A stretch of 64,000 nucleotides of DNA, taken from assembly GCA_050295355.1 (NCBI GenBank), contig JBNKPL010000002.1, positions 1 through 64,000 on the forward strand, written 5' to 3'. The stretch's first letter is position 1. Each line of letters opens with the position of its first letter. Origin of the DNA: CBFDBF01 sp050295355. GTDB lineage: Bacteria; Pseudomonadota; Gammaproteobacteria; Chromatiales; Chromatiaceae. The notes beneath the pieces were generated by a model. That model searched no databases, had not been told where the DNA came from, and was given only the letters and a program-made list of their open reading frames with translations. Below are positions 1 through 10,319 of the stretch, piece after piece. The position numbers and the translations under genes were made by a program.

Positions 1-2
1 TC

Positions 3-209
3 CTGGACGAGATCCTGGCCCGCCATGTGGAGCAGGATCAGAGCGTGGCCGAGATCGTGGCCGCGGGCTTCGACGAGGAGACGGTGCGGCGGGTGGTGCG
101 CATGGTGGACCGCAACGAATACAAACGGCGCCAGGCGCCGCCGGGGATCAAGATTACCCGGCGCGCCTTCGGTCGTGACCGGCGCTATCCATTGACCAGC
201 GGTTTCTGA
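3..209 (+). CDS. nadE: NAD+ synthetase, C-terminal end (partial)
   Basis: This is the last 68 codons of a reading frame that enters from the left edge; the window opens inside it and the stop is TGA at 207-209. The visible tail contains RMVDRNEYKRRQAPPG and ends RRYPLTSGF, which is the characteristic C-terminus of the long glutamine-dependent NAD synthetase of Proteobacteria. That enzyme amidates deamido-NAD+ to NAD+ in the cytoplasm using ATP and glutamine or ammonia. The catalytic domains are outside the window. It sits 61 bp upstream of glnB in the same direction, a pairing common in Proteobacteria. Confidence 0.88.
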   Translation: MDEILARHVEQDQSVAEIVAAGFDEETVRRVVRMVDRNEYKRRQAPPGIKITRRAFGRDRRYPLTSGF

Positions 210-270
210 GATAGGCGCTCGCTGTCCAATGCGCTAAAATGATTGGCATTCCGATTCCGAGGAGGAACAA

Positions 271-609
271 ATGAAAAAAGTTGACGCAATCATCAAGCCC
301 TTCAAGCTGGACGATGTCCGCGAGGCGCTTTCCGCAGTGGGTATTACCGGCATGACCGCCACCGAGGTGAAGGGCTTCGGGCGTCAGAAGGGACATACGG
401 AGCTCTATCGCGGCGCCGAATACGTGGTGGATTTTCTTCCCAAGCTGAAGATCGAGGTGGTGATCAACGAAGAACAACTGGATCAGTGCATTGAGGCCAT
501 CACCAGCGCCGCGCGCACGGGCAAGATCGGTGACGGCAAGATTTTTGTGACTAGCGTAGAGAAAGTGGTGCGTATCCGTACCGGCGAAGAGGACGCCTCC
601 GCTATCTAA
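271..609 (+). CDS. glnB: Nitrogen regulatory protein PII
   Basis: A 112-residue PII trimer subunit, the usual length. It signals nitrogen and energy status by binding 2-oxoglutarate, ATP and ADP, and acts on partners such as NtrB and GlnE. The T-loop contains the conserved uridylylation site Tyr51 in RGAEYVVDF, so control by GlnD is expected. The C-terminal signature TGKIGDGKIFV is intact. An AGGAGG ribosome-binding site stands 7 nt before the ATG. The gene follows nadE rather than amtB, so GlnB is a better name than GlnK. A strong hairpin follows the stop codon. Confidence 0.96.
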   Translation: MKKVDAIIKPFKLDDVREALSAVGITGMTATEVKGFGRQKGHTELYRGAEYVVDFLPKLKIEVVINEEQLDQCIEAITSAARTGKIGDGKIFVTSVEKVVRIRTGEEDASAI

Positions 610-617
610 AGTGAAAC

Positions 618-652
618 GATTTTCGCCCGGAAAACACCGCCGGGCGAAAATC
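618..652. terminator. Bidirectional terminator between glnB and bamD
   Basis: A perfect 13-bp inverted repeat (GATTTTCGCCCGG at 618-630 and its complement at 640-652) with a 9-nt loop lies between two convergent genes. A T-rich stretch follows about 5 nt after the stem on the plus strand. The terminator role is inferred from position and stem strength. Confidence 0.75.
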
Positions 653-653
653 C

Positions 654-1475
654 TCAGTTTTTATCCAGTCCCACGTAATCCCAGACCTTTCGGCTCAACG
701 GGGTGACCGTGGGACCGCCCTCGGCCTGGAAGGTCCCTTTGGACTCATTGATGGCTAGCACCCGCCGGGCGTCCTTCGCCAAGTCCTCCATCTCCATCAG
801 CTCATAGGCCTCGATCAGAACCTCCAGCGCCTCTTTCATCGCCGGGGTGCGCTGGTAGTTTTCGATCACCTCTTTGCAGCGGTTGGCCGCGGCCAGGAAG
901 GCGCCCCGCTTGATGTAGTAACGGGCCACATGCACATTGTAGAGCGCCATGTTGTTGCGCAGGTGGACCAGGCGCTTGCGGGCGTCGGCGGAGTACTCGC
1001 TGCTGGGAAATAGGCGGATGAGTTCGGAGAAATCCTTGAACGCATCGGCGGCGGCGGCCGGGTCGCGCTGGGAGGAGTCGACGGGAATGAAACGGTCAAA
1101 AAAGCCCACGCTGCGGTTGAAGTTGACGATGCCCTTCAGGTAGTAGGCGTAGTCCACGTAGGGGTGGGCGGGGTGCAGCTTGATGAAACGGTCGGCGGCG
1201 GCGATGGCCTGCTCCGGCTCCTCGAACTTGTAATAGGCGTAGGCGATATCCAGCTGACCCTGGGTGGCGTAGCGGCCGAAGGGGTAGCGGGCCTCCAGCT
1301 TTTCATAATACTTAATGGCGGTCTCGTAGTTGCCCGCGGATAGGTTGGAAGAGGCTTCGCTGTATAATCTGCTGGCGCTCCAGTCCTTGGTCAGGTCAAT
1401 CTCGTCCGGCAGGATGCCGCAGGCGGAGAGGGTAAACAGCAGGATCAGATAGGGCAGCAGACGAAAAGCGGTCAT
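654..1475 (-). CDS. bamD: Outer membrane assembly lipoprotein BamD
   Basis: A 273-residue lipoprotein. The N-terminus is a short hydrophobic signal ending in lipobox LSAC, giving acylated Cys19. The body consists of TPR-like helical repeats typical of BamD, for example YETAIKYYEKLEARYPFGRYA and EPEQAIAAADRFIKLHP. BamD is the essential lipoprotein of the BAM complex that inserts beta-barrel proteins into the outer membrane. It is divergent from rluD with 66 bp between, the same pairing as in many Gammaproteobacteria. Length and domain content are normal. Confidence 0.95.
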   Translation of the reverse strand: MTAFRLLPYLILLFTLSACGILPDEIDLTKDWSASRLYSEASSNLSAGNYETAIKYYEKLEARYPFGRYATQGQLDIAYAYYKFEEPEQAIAAADRFIKLHPAHPYVDYAYYLKGIVNFNRSVGFFDRFIPVDSSQRDPAAAADAFKDFSELIRLFPSSEYSADARKRLVHLRNNMALYNVHVARYYIKRGAFLAAANRCKEVIENYQRTPAMKEALEVLIEAYELMEMEDLAKDARRVLAINESKGTFQAEGGPTVTPLSRKVWDYVGLDKN

Positions 1476-1541
1476 GGCGTTGTGTTATGGCTCAGATTAT
1501 CCAAAGAAAACGAAGTATAACTTAGTCGCAATGATTGAACT

Positions 1542-2501
1542 ATGAGTTCCCAAGACCAGGAATTATCCGCCGTTATCGGCGCCGAACATGCGGGAAAGCG
1601 CCTGGATCAGGTGCTGGCGCTGCTTTTTTCCGACTACTCCCGCAGCCGCTTGCAGGAGTGGGTCAAGCTGGGCCGGGTGACGGTGGACGGAAAGGTTCCG
1701 CGTTCCAAGGATAAGGTGCTGGGCGGCGAGGTGGTGAAACTGTCGGTCACCCTCGACGAGCCGCTCACGGACCGGCCGCAGCCCATCCCCCTGGACCTGC
1801 TCTACGAGGACGAAGAGCTGCTGGTGATCAACAAGCCGGCCGGGATGGTGGTGCACCCCGCCGCAGGCAATCCCGACGGAACCCTGCTCAACGCCCTGCT
1901 CAGCCATGATGAGCAGGCGGCGCAACTGCCGCGGGCGGGGATCGTGCATCGGCTGGACAAGGAGACCAGCGGTATCCTGGTGGTGGCGCGCACCCTGAAG
2001 GCGCACAAATCCCTGGTGGATCAGTTGCAGGCGCGCAGCATGAAACGGGAGTACCGGGCGATCGTGCAGGGGGTGATGACCGCGGGCGGCACCGTGGATG
2101 AACCCATCGGCCGCCATCCCACCCAGCGTACCCGCATGGCGGTCATCAACAACGGCAAGCCCGCCGTGACCCACTACCGGGTGCTGGAGCGGTTCCGTGC
2201 CCACAGCTATCTGCAGGTCAACCTGGAGACGGGGCGCACCCACCAGATCCGCGTCCATATGGCCCACATCCGCTATCCGCTGCTGGGTGATCCGGTCTAT
2301 GGCGGCCGGTTGCGCATGCCGGCGGGTATCGGCGAGCCGCTGCAACAGGCCCTGCGCGGCTTTTGCCGCCAGGCGTTGCACGCCCGGGTGCTGGGCCTGG
2401 AACACCCAGTCACGGGGGAGTGGATGGAGTGGGAAGTGGATATCCCGGAGGATATGCAGGGGATGCTGGAGCTGCTGCGCGAGGATGCACGTGGGGCCTG
2501 A
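1542..2501 (+). CDS. rluD: 23S rRNA pseudouridine synthase D
   Basis: A 319-residue protein with an N-terminal S4 RNA-binding domain (about residues 15-75) followed by the RluA-type catalytic domain. The catalytic motif HRLDKETSG is at about residues 136-144, with the nucleophilic Asp near residue 139. RluD makes the three conserved pseudouridines of helix 69 in 23S rRNA (1911, 1915 and 1917 in E. coli). Its 3' end overlaps the next gene, pgeF, by 17 bp, and the bamD/rluD/pgeF/clpB neighbourhood is conserved in enterics, which supports RluD over RluC or RluA. Confidence 0.94.
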   Translation: MSSQDQELSAVIGAEHAGKRLDQVLALLFSDYSRSRLQEWVKLGRVTVDGKVPRSKDKVLGGEVVKLSVTLDEPLTDRPQPIPLDLLYEDEELLVINKPAGMVVHPAAGNPDGTLLNALLSHDEQAAQLPRAGIVHRLDKETSGILVVARTLKAHKSLVDQLQARSMKREYRAIVQGVMTAGGTVDEPIGRHPTQRTRMAVINNGKPAVTHYRVLERFRAHSYLQVNLETGRTHQIRVHMAHIRYPLLGDPVYGGRLRMPAGIGEPLQQALRGFCRQALHARVLGLEHPVTGEWMEWEVDIPEDMQGMLELLREDARGA

Positions 2502-3246
2502 CAGAAACGGGTTGGAGTGGATCGAGCCCGATTGGCCCGCACCCGCCCGGGTGCGCGCCGTGATCACCACTCGAAGGGGCGGGGCGAGTGCCGCGCCCTA
2601 CGACAGCTTCAACCTGGCGGACCATGTGGGGGATGCCCCGGACGCGGTGCATCGTAACCGGGAACGGCTGCGGGAGGGCCTCGGACTGCCCTCAGCGCCT
2701 CACTGGCTGGAGCAGGTGCATGGCTGCGATGTGGCGGAGGCGGACGGACGGGAGGATCTCTGCCGGGCCGATGCGGCCACGGCAACCCGGCCGGGCCGGG
2801 TATGCGCGGTGCTGACCGCGGACTGCCTGCCCCTGCTGATTTGCAACCGCAGGGGCAGCCGGGTGGCGGCGGTCCATGCGGGCTGGCGCGGGCTGGCGGC
2901 GGGTGTGATTGAGGCTACCCTGGAGACATTCGAGGACGCCCCCTCGGATCTGCTGGTATGGCTGGGTCCCGCCATCGGCCCCGCTGCCTTCGAGGTGGGG
3001 CCGGAGGTGCGGGAGGCGTTTCTTGCCATCCATGCCGCTGACGAAGCCTGCTTTGCGCCCAACCGCCCCGGTCACTGGCTGGCGGATATCTACCAGCTGG
3101 CCCGCAACCGTTTGCAGCGGCTTGGGGTAGGGTATGTGGGGGGCGGTGATTACTGTACAGTATCCGAGCCGGAACGCTTTTTCTCCTACCGGCGGGACGG
3201 GATCACGGGACGCATGGCGTCCCTGATCTGGATGGATGATATATAG
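2485..3246 (+). CDS. pgeF: Peptidoglycan editing factor / YfiH-family oxidoreductase
   Basis: A 253-residue protein of the DUF152 (Cu-oxidase_4, YfiH/YlmD) family. Conserved metal-site motifs are visible: EQVHG, TADCLPLL and VHAGWRGL (Cys and His ligands). Family members have been described as multicopper-type oxidases, purine nucleoside phosphorylases and, in E. coli, as an editor that removes wrong residues from peptidoglycan precursors; the true substrate here is not shown by the sequence. I start it at the ATG at 2485, which overlaps the end of rluD and gives translational coupling. The open frame continues upstream, but that part is only a shadow of rluD. Confidence 0.88.
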   Translation: MHVGPDRNGLEWIEPDWPAPARVRAVITTRRGGASAAPYDSFNLADHVGDAPDAVHRNRERLREGLGLPSAPHWLEQVHGCDVAEADGREDLCRADAATATRPGRVCAVLTADCLPLLICNRRGSRVAAVHAGWRGLAAGVIEATLETFEDAPSDLLVWLGPAIGPAAFEVGPEVREAFLAIHAADEACFAPNRPGHWLADIYQLARNRLQRLGVGYVGGGDYCTVSEPERFFSYRRDGITGRMASLIWMDDI

Positions 3247-3392
3247 CCACAGAGGCTCAGAGATCACAGAGAATTACTGACGTTTTGGTTTGGTTGTACT
3301 GAGTGAATAATTGCCCGCCTTGGCTACGGAATTGAATGTGCAAGTGGGTCTATTGAAAAACAAAACCTCTGTGCTCTCTGTGCCTCTGTGGC
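3246..3392. repeat. Dispersed CCACAGAG-type inverted-repeat element, copy A
   Basis: The left arm (3246-3272) begins GCCACAGAGG and the right arm (3366-3392) is its imperfect complement, ending CCTCTGTGGC. The arms are about 27 bp and enclose about 90 bp without a gene. The left arm starts in the stop codon of pgeF. The same arms recur at four other places in this window. Confidence 0.85.
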
Positions 3393-3449
3393 AAAACCTT
3401 GTTTGATCATCCACCGAAGCTGGAAAAATGTCCGGACTGAGGATAGGCA

Positions 3450-3965
3450 ATGATGAATAACTGGAAAATGTTGACCCTGGTGGGCGGCGACCGCCCCGGG
3501 ATCGTGGCCGGGGTGACCGACGCCCTGTTCCAGAACGGCTGGAATTTGGGCGAGGCGTCCATGATCCGCCTGGGCGGGAACTTCACCATCATGATGATGG
3601 TGGCGGGCGAGGGCGATGTGGAGGCGGTGCTCAAACCGGTCACGGAAAAACTCGGCCTGCGGCTGCATGTGGACCCCATTGAGGGGGGGCTGCACCGTCA
3701 TGTGATTCCCAATATCCTGGTGCGGGTGGTTGGCGCGGACCGGGCGGGCATCGTGGCCCAGGTGACCGGCGTGCTGGCGGCGCAGGGACTCAATATCCTG
3801 GAGCTGGAGTCGGATGTGGCGGGTTCGGAGGAGCAGCCGGTCTATATCATGAATATCCAGGGCTACACTGAAGCCAGCGTCGAGTCACTACAGGCCGCGG
3901 TCAAGGGACTGGGTGAGCAGGGCGTGGATGTCCAGGTAGCGGCCGTTGAAACCCTGATCGGCTGA
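3450..3965 (+). CDS. ACT-domain regulator, GcvR-like
   Basis: A 171-residue protein made of two ACT domains (about residues 5-80 and 88-165). Each opens with the ligand-loop pattern seen in GcvR: GGDRPGIVAGVTD in the first and GADRAGIVAQVTG in the second. GcvR-type proteins sense glycine or other amino acids and repress the glycine cleavage operon through GcvA, but no gcv gene is nearby. It is followed after 3 bp by a peptide deformylase gene, so the two are probably co-transcribed. Translation could start at 3450 or at the adjacent ATG at 3453. Confidence 0.8.
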   Translation: MMNNWKMLTLVGGDRPGIVAGVTDALFQNGWNLGEASMIRLGGNFTIMMMVAGEGDVEAVLKPVTEKLGLRLHVDPIEGGLHRHVIPNILVRVVGADRAGIVAQVTGVLAAQGLNILELESDVAGSEEQPVYIMNIQGYTEASVESLQAAVKGLGEQGVDVQVAAVETLIG

Positions 3966-3968
3966 CGA

Positions 3969-4484
3969 ATGGCGGTTCTGGATATACTGAAAATACCGGA
4001 CGAGCGCCTGAAACAGGAGTCCGAGCCGGTCGAGCGCTTCGACGACGAACTGCGGGCCTTTATCGACGATCTGGAGGAGACGCGCCAGGCGGGTCCGGGC
4101 GCGGTGGGTATCGCCGCACCCCAGGTGGGACGGTTTCAGCGCATCGTCATCATCGATGTCTCCGATACGAAAAAGCCGGTCCCCAACCACGGCTATATGG
4201 TGCTGGTGAATCCCGAGATCACCGAGTGGGAAGGTTTTGAGATGGGGCGCGAGGGGTGCCTGTCGGTGCCGGACTACACGGGCAACGTGATCCGCGCCAC
4301 CCATATCAAGCTCAAGGCCCAGGACCCTCACGGTAATCCGCTGGAGTACGAGATGGAGGGCTTTGAGGCGCGGGCGGTGCAGCACGAGCTGGACCATCTG
4401 GACGGCATGCTTTTCATCGACCGGGTGGTGAGCCGCCGCACCGACCTGTTTCAGCGCAAGGTCTACCAGAAGGGCAAGAGATAG
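3969..4484 (+). CDS. def: Peptide deformylase
   Basis: A 171-residue protein with all three deformylase motifs: GIAAPQVG (about 46-53), EGCLSVP (about 95-101, metal-ligand Cys) and QHELDH (about 138-143, two metal-ligand His and catalytic Glu). It removes the formyl group from the N-terminal methionine of new proteins. It is not next to fmt as the housekeeping def usually is; instead it follows an ACT-domain gene by 3 bp. It may therefore be a second deformylase, but that cannot be decided from this window. All catalytic residues are present, so activity is expected. Confidence 0.93.
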   Translation: MAVLDILKIPDERLKQESEPVERFDDELRAFIDDLEETRQAGPGAVGIAAPQVGRFQRIVIIDVSDTKKPVPNHGYMVLVNPEITEWEGFEMGREGCLSVPDYTGNVIRATHIKLKAQDPHGNPLEYEMEGFEARAVQHELDHLDGMLFIDRVVSRRTDLFQRKVYQKGKR

Positions 4485-4527
4485 TCGTGCGTTAAACGGT
4501 TTGTTAATGCACTTTACTTTGGAAGTA

Positions 4528-4597
4528 GCCACAGAGACCACTGAGGACACGGAGCTGGATAAGGGTAAACCCTCTGTGATCTCTGTGCCTCTGGGGC
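4528..4597. repeat. Dispersed CCACAGAG-type inverted-repeat element, copy B
   Basis: The left arm at 4528-4554 (GCCACAGAGACC...) and the right arm ending at 4597 (CTCTGTGCCTCTGGGGC) form an imperfect inverted repeat of about 70 bp between def and clpB. There is no coding potential. The right-arm end carries one change (CTGGGGC for CTGTGGC). Confidence 0.8.
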
Positions 4598-4646
4598 AAA
4601 AACAATCCCGCACCTACATCGAAAACACCTCCCGCCCCGGCTATCC

Positions 4647-4673
4647 CTTGATTTTTTCGAGGGTTTCCCTTAT
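4647..4673 (+). promoter_or_regulatory. Candidate sigma-32 heat-shock promoter of clpB
   Basis: CTTGATT at 4647-4653 and CCCTTAT at 4667-4673 are separated by 13 nt. This fits the sigma-32 pattern (CTTGAAA, 13-15 nt, CCCCAT) with few mismatches and lies about 40 bp before the clpB start. clpB is a classical RpoH target, and rpoH itself is in this window at 48.2-49.1 kb. The role is inferred from the match and its place. Confidence 0.65.
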
Positions 4674-4711
4674 CTGAAAGCTAGTTATAAAAGTTTTGGA
4701 GTCTCAATCCC

Positions 4712-7309
<2,598 letters not shown>

Positions 7310-7324
7310 GCCTTAAGATTTTTT

Positions 7325-7518
7325 GCCACAGAGGGCACAGAGATCACGGAGAACGACTACTCTGGTATCTGCGTACAGGTTCAACGGGTGGGAGCCGCGA
7401 TCCCGCGGTGATGGGCGGCCGATGTCAGGTTAAGGATTGATTTACCACGGAGGTCACAGGGGAGCACAGGGCTGAATAACGGTTATCAAACCTCTGTGTA
7501 CTCTGTGATCTCTGTGGC
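7325..7518. repeat. Dispersed CCACAGAG-type element, copy C (compound)
   Basis: A left arm at 7325-7351 (GCCACAGAGGGC...) stands alone. A second, more diverged left arm at about 7444-7470 (ACCACGGAGGTC...) pairs with a right arm at 7491-7518 ending ATCTCTGTGGC. The arrangement looks like one full element plus a remnant of another. It fills the gap between clpB and the next gene. Confidence 0.75.
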
Positions 7519-7541
7519 TAAAGAAAATTACGTCCTCCGCG

Positions 7542-7793
7542 CTATTTTTCGTCCCTTTCTGGGGTCGCAGGAGTTGGCTGCGCCACCGCTTCGGTTTTCT
7601 GGTCTGAGGCAGCCTCAGCCTGGCTGGCCGCCTCCTTTTTCAGCCGCTCCGCTTTCTGCTGCTCCACCAGCTCGATGTACTCCTTGGGGGTCAGGTTGAC
7701 GGCCTTTTCCGGCCTCTCCTCCGCCGCGAAGTAGGCGTAGATGACCACCCCCACCAGCACGGGAAAGATGATGAAGAAGGGTTTGATCTTCAT
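7542..7793 (-). CDS. Small single-pass membrane protein, unknown function
   Basis: An 83-residue protein with one N-terminal membrane segment (about residues 5-24, FFIIFPVLVGVVIYAYFAA). It is followed by a charged helix (LTPKEYIELVEQQKAERLKKEAA) and an Ala/Gln/Pro-rich tail. No family is recognised. The membrane segment could be an uncleaved anchor or a signal peptide. It lies 38 bp downstream of the HAD phosphatase gene on the same strand and may share its transcript. The composition is plausible for a real short gene. Confidence 0.6.
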   Translation of the reverse strand: MKIKPFFIIFPVLVGVVIYAYFAAEERPEKAVNLTPKEYIELVEQQKAERLKKEAASQAEAASDQKTEAVAQPTPATPERDEK

Positions 7794-7831
7794 GCCCGCT
7801 CCCTTTGAAAGACCTTGCGGCCGCTACGGAG

Positions 7832-8494
7832 TCAATCGGCGCCCCTTAAACTAATAATAGGCCATCCTTTGGCCGCGGCATGGGTGGATAACGGTTCGTC
7901 CGGGTCCACGGCCGTTGGCTTGCTTACCAACTCCAGCAGAGGGATGTCGTTGTGGGAGTCGCTGTAGAAGCTGCTGCCGTCCAGGGTTTCGCCATGCTCC
8001 TGCAGCCAGGCGTTGAGCCGCTTGACCTTGCCTTCGCGGTAGCTGGGTTCCCCTGAAACCTCGCCCGTATAGCGCCCGCCGATCCGTTCCGGGACGGTGG
8101 CGATCAGGTGTTCGATACCCAGCCGTTCGGCGATGGGGGCGGTCACGAAGGCGTTGGTGGCGGTGATGATCATAAGGGTATCCCCCGCCTCGCGGTGGCG
8201 GCGGATCAGCTCCCGGCCGGCGGGCAGGATGATGGGATCGATCTTCTCCGCCAGATACTCTTCTCTCAACTGCTCCAGCCGTGCGGGTTCGTTGTCCCGC
8301 AGGGGTCTGAGGGCGAAGCGCAGGAACTCGAAGATATCGAGGGTGCCCTCTCCGTATTCGCGGTAGAAACGGTCGTTTTCCCGCCTGTAGAGCTCTCCGT
8401 CCACGATGCCCCGTTCCACCAGGAACTGTCCCCACAGATAGTCGGAATCACCCCCCAGAAGGGTGTTATCGAGATCGAAGATGGCCAGGGACAA
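7832..8494 (-). CDS. HAD-family hydrolase (SerB-like, HAD-IB)
   Basis: A 220-residue HAD phosphatase of subclass IB. Motif I is FDLDNT with nucleophile Asp7 and acid Asp9, motif II is ITATN (about residue 113), and motif IV is DSHNDIP (about 180). The cap lies between motifs I and II, as in phosphoserine phosphatase, and the size agrees with the small stand-alone HAD-IB family. The substrate is unknown; it is not SerB itself, which carries other domains. It is divergent from rppH with about 140 bp between, a neighbourhood also found in pseudomonads. Confidence 0.85.
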   Translation of the reverse strand: MSLAIFDLDNTLLGGDSDYLWGQFLVERGIVDGELYRRENDRFYREYGEGTLDIFEFLRFALRPLRDNEPARLEQLREEYLAEKIDPIILPAGRELIRRHREAGDTLMIITATNAFVTAPIAERLGIEHLIATVPERIGGRYTGEVSGEPSYREGKVKRLNAWLQEHGETLDGSSFYSDSHNDIPLLELVSKPTAVDPDEPLSTHAAAKGWPIISLRGAD

Positions 8495-8636
8495 GGGGTA
8501 CGCTCCCGCATTGGTTCAGAAGAAGGCGGAATTCTACCGCAGAAACGGCGGCAGCGCTGGGAATAGGACTATGGCTTGCCGGGGGTGGCTCGGATGTGGA
8601 AGAATCTGGGCAACTAGCTATTTTATTGGATCTGTT

Positions 8637-9161
8637 TTGATTGACTCGGAAGGCTTCCGGCCTAACGTCGGTATTATTCTCTGTAACCACCGGCGGCAGC
8701 TCTTTTGGGGCCGCCGGGTGGGTCAGAATGCCTGGCAGTTTCCCCAGGGCGGCATCAAGGAGCACGAGACTCCGGAGCAGGCCATGTACCGGGAGCTGGA
8801 GGAGGAGGTCGGCCTCAAGCCACATCAGGTAGAGCTGATCGGAAACACGGAGAAATGGCTTCGTTATCGCCTGCCCAAGCGCTATATCCGACGCCACTCC
8901 CAGCCGCTCTGCATTGGCCAGAAGCAGCGCTGGTTTTTGCTGCGGGTACTGTGTGATGAGTCCGATTTCTGTCTCGATAGCTCCGGCACCCCGGAGTTCG
9001 ACCACTGGCGCTGGGTCAAATACTGGCAGCCGCTGAGGGAAGTGGTCTATTTCAAGCGCAATGTCTACACACGGGCGCTGAACGAACTGGCGCCGCTCCT
9101 TTTTCCCGAGGGGGCGCCGACCCGGGCGGGCGCCAACTATCTGCGCCAGAATCGGCGCTGA
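8637..9161 (+). CDS. rppH: RNA pyrophosphohydrolase (Nudix)
   Basis: RppH converts the 5' triphosphate of mRNA to a monophosphate and so opens the way for RNase E decay. The Nudix box GX5EX7REUXEEXGU is complete at about residues 38-60 (GGIKEHETPEQAMYRELEEEVGL is split here as GGIKEHE...REL...EEVGL). Starting at TTG (8637) gives 174 residues and the usual N-terminus IDSEGFRPNVGIIL. An in-frame ATG at 8571 would add 22 residues not typical of the family, although it has a somewhat better Shine-Dalgarno sequence. The start is therefore uncertain; the function is not. Confidence 0.93.
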   Translation: MIDSEGFRPNVGIILCNHRRQLFWGRRVGQNAWQFPQGGIKEHETPEQAMYRELEEEVGLKPHQVELIGNTEKWLRYRLPKRYIRRHSQPLCIGQKQRWFLLRVLCDESDFCLDSSGTPEFDHWRWVKYWQPLREVVYFKRNVYTRALNELAPLLFPEGAPTRAGANYLRQNRR

Positions 9162-9173
9162 TAGAGAGTTCTT

Positions 9174-9240
9174 GGTGGGGCAGGGCCCCACCCTACATTC
9201 TCAACAGTAAATATACTCCGCGCCTCTGCGTCTCAGCGGT
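9174..9240. repeat. Intergenic hairpin and CTCTGCGTCTC half-repeat after rppH
   Basis: GGTGGGGC (9174-9181) and GCCCCACC (9185-9192) form a perfect 8-bp stem with a 3-nt loop, followed by CCTAC. Next comes a single arm (about 9219-9240) with CTCTGCGTCTCAGCGGT, reminiscent of one arm of the CCACAGAG family but not paired here. No T run follows the stem, so it is better called a repeat than a terminator. Confidence 0.5.
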
Positions 9241-9296
9241 TCAAAAAGAACTCCGCACATTCATTGATGCCTGCTCCCAGGCGGAGAGGGGTCGCT

Positions 9297-10307
9297 CTAC
9301 TCCCAGCGAAAGCTGTAAGCGGCGACGGCCATAAAGCCGATGGTCATGGCCAGCAGCGCCGCCAGATGGATGGTGACATCCCCCAGTCCCGCTCCGTCCA
9401 GCATGATGGCGCGGGCGGCGGTGGTGAAATGGGTAAGCGGCAGCATTTGGGCCAGTTGCTGCACGTAGGCGGGGGAGCCTTCCAGGGAGAACCACACCTC
9501 GGAGAGGAACAGCATGGGCAGGCTGATGAGGTTCAGCACACCGTTGGCCGCCTCCTGGTTGGACATGCGGGCGGCGATGATCAGACTCACGCTCACCATG
9601 CTCATGATGCCCATAATCAGCACCAGCAGCAGGGCCAGGTAGGAGCCGTTCATCTGGAAGCCGATCAGCAGGTCGGTGCCGATGTAGATGGCGGTGGTGA
9701 TGAGCACGATCAGCCACAGGCGGGAGACCACCTGCGCCGCCAGGAACTCGAAGGCGGAGAGGGGCGTGGCCTTGAGGCGGCGCAACACGCCGTGTTTGCG
9801 GTAACGCACGATGTTGTAGCCCACGCCGAACAGGGAGCTGAACATGATGTTCATGCCGAACACCCCGGGGGCCACCCAGTCCACATAGCGGATCTCCTTG
9901 CCGCTCACCGCCTCTTTCTGCAGCGGGGTCTCCGACTCTTTGGATCGCAGTAGCCGTTCCAGAATATGGCCCTGGGCCGAGTCCTCGTTGATCCAGTAAC
10001 GGTTCCGCGCGGTATCGATCAACATGCCCAGCTGGTGGTGTTTTACCTGGATGATGGCGTCGTCCAGTGACCGGATCTCAAGGAAGCGGATGTGGCGGGT
10101 TTCGCTAAGACGCTCCATGACGGGGGATGCCTCGCTGTTGCCGTATACCCCGACCGTGAACAGGTCGTCCTTATCCATGTTGAAGAAGAAGGCGAAGCCG
10201 ATCACGATGGTGATGGGCAGGAATACGTTCCAGTATACCGAGGTGCGGTCGCGCAGGAACTCCAGGTTGCGGGCGCGGAGTACGGCGTAGAATCGTCTAA
10301 AACGCAT
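9297..10307 (-). CDS. ABC-2 type transporter permease
   Basis: A 336-residue inner-membrane permease of the ABC-2 (YhhJ/DrrB-like) family. One membrane segment near residues 25-42 is followed by a periplasmic domain of about 150 residues, then five more hydrophobic segments from about residue 165 to the end. The conserved region FEFLAAQVVSRLWLIVLI and a late SLPMLFLSEVWFSLE are typical. It lies 12 bp downstream of the ATPase gene, so the two form an exporter. The substrate cannot be read from sequence; drug, lipid or polysaccharide export are known for relatives. Confidence 0.85.
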   Translation of the reverse strand: MRFRRFYAVLRARNLEFLRDRTSVYWNVFLPITIVIGFAFFFNMDKDDLFTVGVYGNSEASPVMERLSETRHIRFLEIRSLDDAIIQVKHHQLGMLIDTARNRYWINEDSAQGHILERLLRSKESETPLQKEAVSGKEIRYVDWVAPGVFGMNIMFSSLFGVGYNIVRYRKHGVLRRLKATPLSAFEFLAAQVVSRLWLIVLITTAIYIGTDLLIGFQMNGSYLALLLVLIMGIMSMVSVSLIIAARMSNQEAANGVLNLISLPMLFLSEVWFSLEGSPAYVQQLAQMLPLTHFTTAARAIMLDGAGLGDVTIHLAALLAMTIGFMAVAAYSFRWE

Positions 10308-10319
10308 GCGTCATATCCT

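Noticed and set aside
240..262. Possible sigma-54 site before glnB (TTGGCAT...)
   Set aside because: The -24 GG is present, but the -12 GC is missing at the right distance, and the start point would fall on the ribosome-binding site.
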